Of a stretch of 64,000 bases of DNA, positions 57,517 to 64,000 are shown piece after piece; the first letter of the stretch is position 1, and each line of letters opens with the position of its first letter. A program made the position numbers and the translations under genes. The notes under the pieces were generated by a model, which was not told the DNA's origin, searched no databases, and saw only the letters and a program-made list of their open reading frames with translations. The stretch is from Dechloromonas denitrificans (GTDB lineage Bacteria; Pseudomonadota; Gammaproteobacteria; Burkholderiales; Rhodocyclaceae), in the NCBI RefSeq assembly GCF_020510665.1, contig NZ_CP075187.1, positions 2,532,501-2,596,500 on the forward strand, given 5' to 3'.

Positions 57517-57585
57517 AAATAGGTGACCGTTCTAATCAAGGTAGAATTTCAGGATGATTCTGGCTAGCAAAGACCATTCCAGCCA

Positions 57586-59379
57586 TCAGGTAACAGGGGC
57601 TTTGCGTTGAGCACACCATTCACGCCACATGCCGCGCATTGCATCCTCGAAATTGCGCGAAAAAAGAGCGGCATCCATCAAGGGGCTTTGCCGGACACGA
57701 TCCCTCAGCCCGTCACGTAGATGCCGGAGGCGGGGCCAATCGTTCGCCAACTGGATCGCCACCGAGGCGTAATCATCTTCATTGGAAACAACCAGTTCAT
57801 CCAGACCGGCATGGCGCAGCAGATCCCCACCCATCCGGGCCATCATGTGGCCGCCTTCAAGTGAAACGAGCGGCACCCCCATCCACAAGGTATCGAATGT
57901 GGTGGTTCCGCCGTTGCAGGGGAATGGATCAAGCGCAATATCGATCCGGTTGTACAAGTGATACTGATGCTCCGGACGACGCCCCAGCAATTCAAGGCGC
58001 GCCGGATCAACCCCGCCCTCGGCAAAACGGTTGCGCACATCGTTGGCGAAAGAGGGATCTTCGAGCGCGTTTGCCTCCAGCAGCAGACGAGCTGTGGGCA
58101 CCTTGACCAGTATCTGGCACCACAAGGCGATCACCTGCGGTGTCACCTTGGCAAAATTATTGAAGCAACCGAAAGTGATGTAGCCGTTATCATCAACCGG
58201 CGGATGGTCAATCGGCTCCGGGCTGCCATCATGGGGACGATAGACACAGAAAACGTCTTTCATGCGCCACGGTTTTTCGACCAGCAGGTGCTCCGTCAAG
58301 CCAGGTGGGTCGAGCGATGCATCGGTCAGCAACCAATCCATCGCACGCAAACCTGTCGTGGATGGATAGCCCAGCCAGGTCAGCTGAACCGGCGCCGGCT
58401 TCCGGGCAAAAGCCAGGAGGCGGTTACCGGCGGTATGCCCAGCCAGATCGACCAGAATATCAATCTTGTCCTCCCTGATCTGGGCCGCCAGTTGATCGTC
58501 ACTCAGGCCAACTACCGGGCGCCACTCATCGGCCAGGGCTTCCATCCGGTCCGTCACCCGATCGCGGGTTGCCTGGTTGTAATAAGCGACCAGATGAAAT
58601 TGCTTGCGATCCAGGTTCTGCCACAAGGGCTCGACAAAATAAGCCACGGCATGACGGCGCAGGTCCGGTGAAATGAAACCAATGCGTAGCGGACGTTCCG
58701 GCTCGGGGGTATTTTCGTGCCCCCAGTCGTCACGCCAGTAGCGACGGGCATGTACACGATCGAAATTGCGCGCCGTTTCGGCGGTGTAGTCGGGCATCCA
58801 GCCTTGACCGCAATAAATCGAGGTAAACACGAGATTGCTGTAAATCATCGGGTTGGCAGGCGAGGCGAGAATCCCCTTCTGGAAATAACTCACAGCCTCG
58901 AGCAGACGCCCCCGGTCCTTGTAGATACCGGCCAGATGGTTCCAGGCAACGTAATCTCCCGGATCGATTTCCAATGCGTGACGGGCAAACATCTCGGCTT
59001 CATCGAGTCGACCGTAGCGATAGGCTGCTTCCGCCAGGTTATCCCAGGCCCCCAAACATTCCGGCTCCTGATCGACCACCTTGAGCAGAATGGGCAAGGC
59101 CTCATCGCGCAGACCAAGACTCAGCAAAACCCCCGAAAAATTGGTCAGAATGCCCGAGTGATCCGGGTAATAGCGCAAAGCATATTGGTAAATAGCGATC
59201 GATCGCGCCGTTTCCCCCTTGTAACGAAAACCCAGGGCCAGCATATCGGCTCGCGCACAAAATGCCGGCTCGTCCGACTGCAAGGTAGCCAGTTCATCGA
59301 AGAGCTCGGCGAGAACGGCATCATCTTCGCGCGCGGGGATTTTCAGTCCGCCCGACTGACCAAGAAGTTCAGGTTTCAT
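57586..59379 (-). CDS. TPR-GT41 (OGT/SPINDLY-like) glycosyltransferase, second copy
   Basis: A 597-aa paralogue of the neighbouring gene. TPR repeats run from about 30 to 180, then the GT41 domain from about 225 to 590, with ISPDLRRHAVAYF, FGCFNNFAKVT and [20 protein letters not shown]. The TPR superhelix is shorter, which may mean different acceptor choice. It is the first gene of the sugar operon and diverges from flagellin 1. The start ATG at 59379 has TAGGTG just upstream. Flagellin glycosylation is inferred. Confidence 0.9.
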   Translation of the reverse strand: MKPELLGQSGGLKIPAREDDAVLAELFDELATLQSDEPAFCARADMLALGFRYKGETARSIAIYQYALRYYPDHSGILTNFSGVLLSLGLRDEALPILLKVVDQEPECLGAWDNLAEAAYRYGRLDEAEMFARHALEIDPGDYVAWNHLAGIYKDRGRLLEAVSYFQKGILASPANPMIYSNLVFTSIYCGQGWMPDYTAETARNFDRVHARRYWRDDWGHENTPEPERPLRIGFISPDLRRHAVAYFVEPLWQNLDRKQFHLVAYYNQATRDRVTDRMEALADEWRPVVGLSDDQLAAQIREDKIDILVDLAGHTAGNRLLAFARKPAPVQLTWLGYPSTTGLRAMDWLLTDASLDPPGLTEHLLVEKPWRMKDVFCVYRPHDGSPEPIDHPPVDDNGYITFGCFNNFAKVTPQVIALWCQILVKVPTARLLLEANALEDPSFANDVRNRFAEGGVDPARLELLGRRPEHQYHLYNRIDIALDPFPCNGGTTTFDTLWMGVPLVSLEGGHMMARMGGDLLRHAGLDELVVSNEDDYASVAIQLANDWPRLRHLRDGLRDRVRQSPLMDAALFSRNFEDAMRGMWREWCAQRKAPVT

Positions 59380-59407
59380 CTACACCTACCAAAAATTCCA
59401 AATTGCC

Positions 59408-59434
59408 CTCAAGTTTATTCTTGATTGCCCGTAA
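59408..59434 (+). promoter_or_regulatory. Sigma-28 (FliA) promoter of flagellin 1
   Basis: A CTCAAGTTT -35 (59408-59416) and a GCCCGTAA -10 (59427-59434) are 10 nt apart. The same arrangement precedes the other two flagellin genes and resembles beta-proteobacterial FliA promoters. The -10 ends 73 nt before the start codon. Confidence 0.75.
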
Positions 59435-59506
59435 TTGACTCAAGGGATCACGGAATAGCTTCAAAAAACCGGCGGTCACATCTCATTTGCTGCAAGGAGA
59501 ATCAAA

Positions 59507-60322
59507 ATGCCCCAAGTAATCAATACCAATATTCCTTCGCTGACCGCCCAGCGCAATTTGAATGCTTCGCAAGGCACGCTGAGCACGGCGCTTTCCCGCC
59601 TGTCTTCCGGCCTGCGCGTCAACTCCGCCAAGGATGACGCTGCCGGCATCGCCATTGCAACCCGCCTGGAAGCACAATCCCGCGGCATGAGCGTTGCCAT
59701 CCGCAACTCCAACGACGCACTCTCTTTCCTGCAAACGGCAGAAGGCGGCGTTTCCAAGATTACTGAAGCCCTGAACCGGATGCGCGAACTAGCTGTTCAA
59801 TCCGCCAACGGCACCTACACCTCCGGCGACCGCGCCAATCTGCAAGCTGAATTTGGTCAACTGGTCAGCGAAATTGGCCGCGTCGCATCGCAAACCGAAT
59901 TCAACGGTCTGCAGATGTTCAACGGCAGTGGCAGCCAGACCTTCCAGGTTGGTGCCAACACTGGCCAAACGATTGATGTCAGCATCGACAATCTGACAAC
60001 ATCCACTTTCACGATTTCGGCTGAAGATATTACCAATGCCGCAAATGCCAACGACGCCCTCACCGCGATCGATAACGCAATGAATTTGGTCAACACCTTG
60101 CGCGCCACGCTCGGTGGAGCACAAAGCCGCTTCGAGTCGGTTGTTTCCCAACTGCAAGTGGCCCGTGAGAATCAGGAAGGTGCTCGCAGCCGCATCATGG
60201 ACGCCGACTTTGCCGAAGAAACCGCCCGCCTGACCCGTGCCCAGATTCTGCAACAAGCAGGTACGGCCATGCTGGCCCAGGCCAACTCCCTGCCGAACAA
60301 CGTGCTCAGCCTGCTCCGCTAA
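59507..60322 (+). CDS. fliC: Flagellin 1
   Basis: A 271-aa flagellin. The conserved N-terminal D0/D1 domain (MPQVINTNIPSLTAQRNL, LSSGLRVNSAKDDAAG) and C-terminal D1/D0 domain (GAQSRFESVV to LPNNVLSLLR) flank a short variable middle (about 160-190). It is small for a flagellin because outer domains D2/D3 are missing. A strong ribosome site (AAGGAG) and its own sigma-28 promoter precede it; a hairpin terminator follows. The Ser/Thr-rich middle is a plausible glycan site. Confidence 0.96.
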   Translation: MPQVINTNIPSLTAQRNLNASQGTLSTALSRLSSGLRVNSAKDDAAGIAIATRLEAQSRGMSVAIRNSNDALSFLQTAEGGVSKITEALNRMRELAVQSANGTYTSGDRANLQAEFGQLVSEIGRVASQTEFNGLQMFNGSGSQTFQVGANTGQTIDVSIDNLTTSTFTISAEDITNAANANDALTAIDNAMNLVNTLRATLGGAQSRFESVVSQLQVARENQEGARSRIMDADFAEETARLTRAQILQQAGTAMLAQANSLPNNVLSLLR

Positions 60323-60349
60323 GCAACTGACACAACAAATCGTTGATTG

Positions 60350-60373
60350 ATACGGCAGCTTCGGCTGCCGTAT
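60350..60373 (+). terminator. Terminator after flagellin 1
   Basis: A perfect 10-bp stem ATACGGCAGC/GCTGCCGTAT with a TTCG loop, followed by a short T-rich stretch. Confidence 0.75.
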
Positions 60374-60445
60374 TCATTTGCAGGTAGAAAACCGGCCATC
60401 CCTTGCCCAGCAAGGAAAATTAGACAAATTTTTCATCGGGCAGGG

Positions 60446-60472
60446 CTCAAGTTTTCCGGAAGCAACCCGTAA
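60446..60472 (+). promoter_or_regulatory. Sigma-28 (FliA) promoter of flagellin 2
   Basis: CTCAAGTTT (60446-60454), 10-nt spacer, ACCCGTAA (60465-60472). The distance to the start codon is 73 nt, as for flagellin 1. Confidence 0.75.
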
Positions 60473-60544
60473 TTGACTCAAGGGGTCAGGCAACCAATGC
60501 TGCGACCCGGCAACCAACACCCAGATGCATCAAGGAGAGTCAAA

Positions 60545-61360
60545 ATGCCCCAAGTAATCAACACAAACATTCCTTCGCTGACCGCCCAGCGCAATCTGAA
60601 TGCATCGCAAGGCGCACTGGGCACGGCGCTTTCCCGCCTGTCCTCCGGTCTGCGCGTCAACTCCGCCAAGGATGACGCTGCCGGCATCGCCATTGCAACC
60701 CGCCTGGAAGCACAATCCCGCGGCATGAGCGTTGCCATCCGCAACTCGAACGACGCTCTCTCCTTCCTGCAAACAGCTGAAGGCGGCGTCTCCAAGATTA
60801 CCGAAGCCCTGAACCGGATGCGCGAACTGGCCGTCCAGTCTGCCAACGGCACCTACACCTCCGGTGACCGTACCAATCTCGACGCTGAATTCAAGCAATT
60901 GGCCAGCGAAATCGGGCGCGTTGCCTCACAAACCGAATTCAACGGCCTGCAGATGTTCAACGGCAGCGGCAGCCAGGTTTTCCAGGTTGGCGCCAATACC
61001 GGGCAGACCATCGACGTCAGCATCAGCACGCTTTCTGTTGCATCGATCACGCTGGACACCTCGAATATCACCACCGCCAGCTCGGCAACCAACGTTATCG
61101 ATGCAATCGATGATGCGCTGGATGGCGTGAATACCCTGCGTGCAACGCTGGGTGGCGCTCAGAGCCGCTTCGAATCCGTCGTCTCCCAACTGCAAGTCGC
61201 CCGTGAAAACCAGGAAGGCGCCCGCAGCCGCATCATGGATGCCGACTTTGCCGAAGAAACCGCCCGCCTGACTCGCGCCCAGATTCTGCAGCAAGCAGGG
61301 ACCGCCATGCTGGCCCAGGCCAACTCCCTGCCGAACAACGTGCTCAGCCTGCTCCGCTAA
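60545..61360 (+). CDS. fliC: Flagellin 2
   Basis: A 271-aa paralogue of flagellin 1, nearly identical in both terminal domains and different mainly in the middle (about 160-200). The start is the MPQVIN ATG at 60545, preceded by AAGGAGAG; the frame is open upstream to 60473, which would run into the promoter. It has its own sigma-28 promoter and terminator. Confidence 0.96.
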   Translation: MPQVINTNIPSLTAQRNLNASQGALGTALSRLSSGLRVNSAKDDAAGIAIATRLEAQSRGMSVAIRNSNDALSFLQTAEGGVSKITEALNRMRELAVQSANGTYTSGDRTNLDAEFKQLASEIGRVASQTEFNGLQMFNGSGSQVFQVGANTGQTIDVSISTLSVASITLDTSNITTASSATNVIDAIDDALDGVNTLRATLGGAQSRFESVVSQLQVARENQEGARSRIMDADFAEETARLTRAQILQQAGTAMLAQANSLPNNVLSLLR

Positions 61361-61387
61361 GTAACTGACACAACAAATCGTTGATTG

Positions 61388-61411
61388 ATACGGCAGCCTC
61401 GGCTGCCGTAT
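61388..61411 (+). terminator. Terminator after flagellin 2
   Basis: The same 10-bp stem as after flagellin 1 (ATACGGCAGC/GCTGCCGTAT) with a CTCG loop, followed by TTTG. Confidence 0.75.
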
Positions 61412-61453
61412 TTGCATTCAAGGCATTCATTTTCCGGTCGACTCAAAAAAAGG

Positions 61454-61480
61454 CTCAAGTTTCTTTCGATGCATCCGTAA
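61454..61480 (+). promoter_or_regulatory. Sigma-28 (FliA) promoter of flagellin 3
   Basis: CTCAAGTTT (61454-61462), 10-nt spacer, ATCCGTAA (61473-61480), 72 nt before the start codon. Confidence 0.72.
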
Positions 61481-61551
61481 TTGACTCATGGGGTCGCGGA
61501 ATAAAAGCCTGACCCACTGACCGACACTCAGTTGCATCAAGGAGAATCGAA

Positions 61552-62370
61552 ATGCCTCAAGTCATTAACACCAACATTCCCTCCCTGACCGCTCAGCGCA
61601 ATCTGAACGCCTCCCAGGGCACCCTGAGTACTGCACTGGCTCGTCTGTCCTCCGGCCTGCGTGTGAACTCAGCAAAAGACGACGCCGCCGGCATCGCGAT
61701 TGCAACGCGCCTGGAAGCCCAGTCTCGCGGCATGAGTGTCGCCATTCGCAACTCCAACGACGCCCTCTCTTTCCTGCAAACAGCAGAAGGTGGCGTTTCA
61801 AAGATCACCGAATCGCTCAATCGCATGCGCGAACTGGCTGTCCAGTCTGCCAACGGCACCTACACCGCCAGCGACCGCGAAAATCTGAATGCTGAATTTG
61901 GCCAGCTGGCCAGCGAAATTCAACGCGTTGCCTCGCAAACCGAATTCAACGGTATTGCCATGTTCACCGGCACGCTCGGCCAACAAACCTTCCAGGTCGG
62001 CGCCAATACCGGCCAGACCATCGACATCAACATCAGTGCCCTGACCAATGCGTCGTTCACGATGGTCGGTTCGAATATTTGCTCGGCCGGCTCCGCCACC
62101 TCGATGATCGATGCCATCGACACGGCAATGAATACGATCAACACCCAGCGCGCCAACATTGGCGGCGCCCAGAGTCGCTTCGAATCTGTCGTCTCCCAAC
62201 TCCAAGTCGCCCGTGAAAACCAGGAAGGCGCCCGCAGCCGCATCATGGATGCCGACTTTGCCGAAGAAACCGCCCGCCTGACCCGCGCCCAGATTCTGCA
62301 ACAAGCAGGGACCGCAATGCTGGCCCAGGCCAACTCCTTGCCGAACAACGTGCTCAGCCTGCTCCGCTAA
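61552..62370 (+). CDS. fliC: Flagellin 3
   Basis: A 272-aa third flagellin. Its ends match the other two, but the middle is more diverged and contains a cysteine (Cys177 in GSNICSAGS), rare in flagellins. It has more synonymous DNA differences than flagellins 1 and 2 have from each other. It has its own sigma-28 promoter; a hairpin without a T-run follows, so some transcripts may read into flaG and fliD. Confidence 0.95.
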   Translation: MPQVINTNIPSLTAQRNLNASQGTLSTALARLSSGLRVNSAKDDAAGIAIATRLEAQSRGMSVAIRNSNDALSFLQTAEGGVSKITESLNRMRELAVQSANGTYTASDRENLNAEFGQLASEIQRVASQTEFNGIAMFTGTLGQQTFQVGANTGQTIDINISALTNASFTMVGSNICSAGSATSMIDAIDTAMNTINTQRANIGGAQSRFESVVSQLQVARENQEGARSRIMDADFAEETARLTRAQILQQAGTAMLAQANSLPNNVLSLLR

Positions 62371-62397
62371 CCGGCAGTTTTTACCGGTCAGCCATCC

Positions 62398-62423
62398 GGA
62401 GCGGCAATTTAACCTGCCGCTCC
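62398..62423 (+). other. Hairpin between flagellin 3 and flaG
   Basis: A perfect 9-bp stem GGAGCGGCA/TGCCGCTCC with an 8-nt loop and no following T-run. It may protect the flagellin mRNA end or attenuate read-through into flaG. Confidence 0.55.
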
Positions 62424-62448
62424 ACCGGCCCAAGAAAGGAATCCCATC

Positions 62449-62838
62449 ATGGCCATTCAAAGCATCAGCGGCGGAAATCCGGCTGCATACGCATCTCCGC
62501 CGCCAGGCGACCAAGTCCAACGCCAGGCTGCCGCCGCAGCCCAGCGCGCCGAAGCCGAAAAGACAGCCGAACTCGCACCAACGCCGGAAACCAAGAAATC
62601 CGTCCGCGAAATTCAGAAAGAAGACGTCAAGAAAGCCGTTGATGATGTCCAGAATTTCGTCAACACCAAAAACCAGGACATTCTTTTCTCGATTGATGAA
62701 GATCTTGGAAAAACGGTCGTCAAGGTCGTCGACCGCAGCACCAAGGAACTGATCCGGCAATTCCCTTCGGAAGACATGCTGCAGATCGCCAAGGCTCTGG
62801 ACAAACTGCAGGGACTGCTGGTCAAACAACAGGCATAA
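62449..62838 (+). CDS. flaG: Flagellar protein FlaG
   Basis: A 129-aa protein with a Pro/Ala-rich N-terminus and the FlaG domain (about 55-127): FSIDEDLGKTVVKVVD, TKELIRQFPSEDML. It is linked to filament length in other bacteria. AAAGGA precedes the ATG. It lies between the flagellins and fliD, the usual order. Confidence 0.92.
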   Translation: MAIQSISGGNPAAYASPPPGDQVQRQAAAAAQRAEAEKTAELAPTPETKKSVREIQKEDVKKAVDDVQNFVNTKNQDILFSIDEDLGKTVVKVVDRSTKELIRQFPSEDMLQIAKALDKLQGLLVKQQA

Positions 62839-62880
62839 TTCCTGCTATTAAGAAGGCACTTCTTGTTGTAAGGAACTGAC

Positions 62881-64000
62881 ATGGCTAGCATTTCATCACT
62901 CGGCGTAGGTAGCGGCTTGGATGCGGAAAGCATCGTAACCAAGCTGATGGCCGTCGAGAAACTGCCACTGACTCGCCTGACAACACGAACCGCTGGCTAT
63001 AACGCAAAGATCTCGGCCTACGGCGCGATCAGCAGCGCCCTGGCAACGCTGAAAACAGCGGCCAATGCGTTCTATTCGACCAAGACCAACCTTCTGACCT
63101 CGACGGTCTCGGATGCCACGGTCGCATCGGCAACCAGCGGAACCAGCGCCTCATCCGGGACATACGCCCTGGAAATCTCCCAGCTTGCCAAAGCACACTC
63201 GCTATCGAGCCGGGTAGCCGGTGCCAGCGAAACGATGGGGACAGGCTCGCTCGCAATCTCCAACGGCAGCAACAGCTTCTCGGTCACGATCGACAGCACG
63301 AACAATACGCTGGCCGGCATCCGGGATGCCATCAATGCCAGCAGCACCAACACATCGGTACGCGCCAACATCCTGACCGATACAAGCGGCGCACGCCTGG
63401 TCCTGACCAGCAAGGAAACCGGGGCAAGCAATACGATCTCGATTGCGGTCACCGACAACGACGGCAACAATACCGATGCATACAACGCCCTGAGCAACAC
63501 GACCCCGGGCCTGTCCCAGCTTTCCTTTACCTCGGGCGGCAATAACCTGACACAAGTCCAAGCAGCCCAGAATGCCCAGGTCAAGCTGGACAACGTCGAT
63601 TTGTCTTTCAGCTCCAATACGGTTGTTGACGCAATTCCCGGCGTAACCCTCAAGCTGACCAAGGAAAATGCCGGTACGCCAGCGACAGTGACCATTGCAC
63701 GCGACTCAACCGGCATCAAGAAAGTCGCCGACGATTTCGTGAAGGTCTACAACGACCTGCACAGCACCATCGCCAAGAACACCGCAGCGAACCCCAGTAC
63801 GACACTATCAACGTCGACGGATGCCGCATCAACCGCCAGCGCGCTAACCGGAGACTCGACCGCACGTTCGATCGACCGCCAGATGCGCGAAGCACTGCGT
63901 ACCGTACCAAGCGGCGTGACAGGCGCCCTCACACAGCTTGCCGATGCAGGCATCAGCATTGACTCAAGCGGTGTCATGTCGGTCGACGCCACAAAATTCC
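62881..64000 (+). CDS. fliD: Flagellar cap protein FliD (partial)
   Basis: The frame starts at 62881 (ATG with AAGGA 6 nt ahead) and runs off the window; about 373 residues are visible. The N-terminal FliD domain (SISSLGVGSGLDAESIVTKLM, LEISQLAKAHSLSS) and middle Ser/Thr-rich part are typical of the hook-associated filament cap. It follows flaG by 42 bp. Confidence 0.94.
   Translation, partial: MASISSLGVGSGLDAESIVTKLMAVEKLPLTRLTTRTAGYNAKISAYGAISSALATLKTAANAFYSTKTNLLTSTVSDATVASATSGTSASSGTYALEISQLAKAHSLSSRVAGASETMGTGSLAISNGSNSFSVTIDSTNNTLAGIRDAINASSTNTSVRANILTDTSGARLVLTSKETGASNTISIAVTDNDGNNTDAYNALSNTTPGLSQLSFTSGGNNLTQVQAAQNAQVKLDNVDLSFSSNTVVDAIPGVTLKLTKENAGTPATVTIARDSTGIKKVADDFVKVYNDLHSTIAKNTAANPSTTLSTSTDAASTASALTGDSTARSIDRQMREALRTVPSGVTGALTQLADAGISIDSSGVMSVDATKF

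Overview
The window (about 60% G+C) looks like a betaproteobacterial chromosome, most likely Rhodocyclales (Dechloromonas/Azonexus-like). This rests on the style of the 16S-tRNA-Ile-tRNA-Ala-23S operon, a beta-type sigma-28 promoter in front of each flagellin, and the general gene repertoire. The genus is an inference; no database search was possible.

Layout. 1-2775: the start of an rRNA operon on the minus strand (23S 5' end, tRNA-Ala, tRNA-Ile, 16S, leader, promoter). 2775-3653: an orphan ParB-like gene. 3774-3849: initiator tRNA-fMet with its own promoter and terminator. 3917-44550: one co-oriented minus-strand block of about 40 kb that I read as a single functional system. In transcription order it holds three giant repeat proteins (3028, 2463 and 2605 aa), a small methyltransferase, a 1665-aa four-domain glycosyltransferase/methyltransferase fusion, a GDP-mannose 4,6-dehydratase-like enzyme, an outer-membrane factor fused to SPOR domains, a type I secretion ABC transporter, an HlyD-type adaptor and a Sel1-repeat protein. 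44712-46234: a ParA-like ATPase divergent from an IclR-type regulator. 46545-46618: an odd tRNA-Thr(TGT). 46664-49685: a GGDEF diguanylate cyclase and a GT2 glycosyltransferase. 49668-59379: a tightly overlapping minus-strand sugar operon with two TPR-GT41 (OGT-like) transferases, CDP-glucose synthesis and dehydration, an RmlC-like epimerase, an acyltransferase, a reductase/epimerase, a TylF-like methyltransferase and a CmcI-like protein. 59408-64000: three flagellin genes, each with its own sigma-28 promoter, then flaG and the start of fliD.

The main discovery candidate is the giant-protein system. The three giants occupy about 24 kb. Apart from a near-identical C-terminal calcium-loop domain of about 250 aa, they consist of an eight-residue repeat (consensus A-L-T-T-x-Q-V/I-A) iterated roughly 270-340 times per protein. 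In giants 1 and 3 the octads group into higher-order units of exactly 17 octads (138 or 139 aa, 414 or 417 bp). Each octad usually offers a Thr-Thr pair. The cluster encodes a dedicated type I exporter and an OGT-like multi-domain glycosyltransferase, so I infer a family of secreted, possibly densely O-glycosylated, cell-surface filaments or adhesins. The SPOR domains on the outer-membrane factor suggest export at peptidoglycan of the division site or pole.

The second carbohydrate cluster, beside the flagellins, probably makes and transfers a modified 6-deoxyhexose to flagellin. No insertion sequences, integrases or CRISPR arrays were seen.
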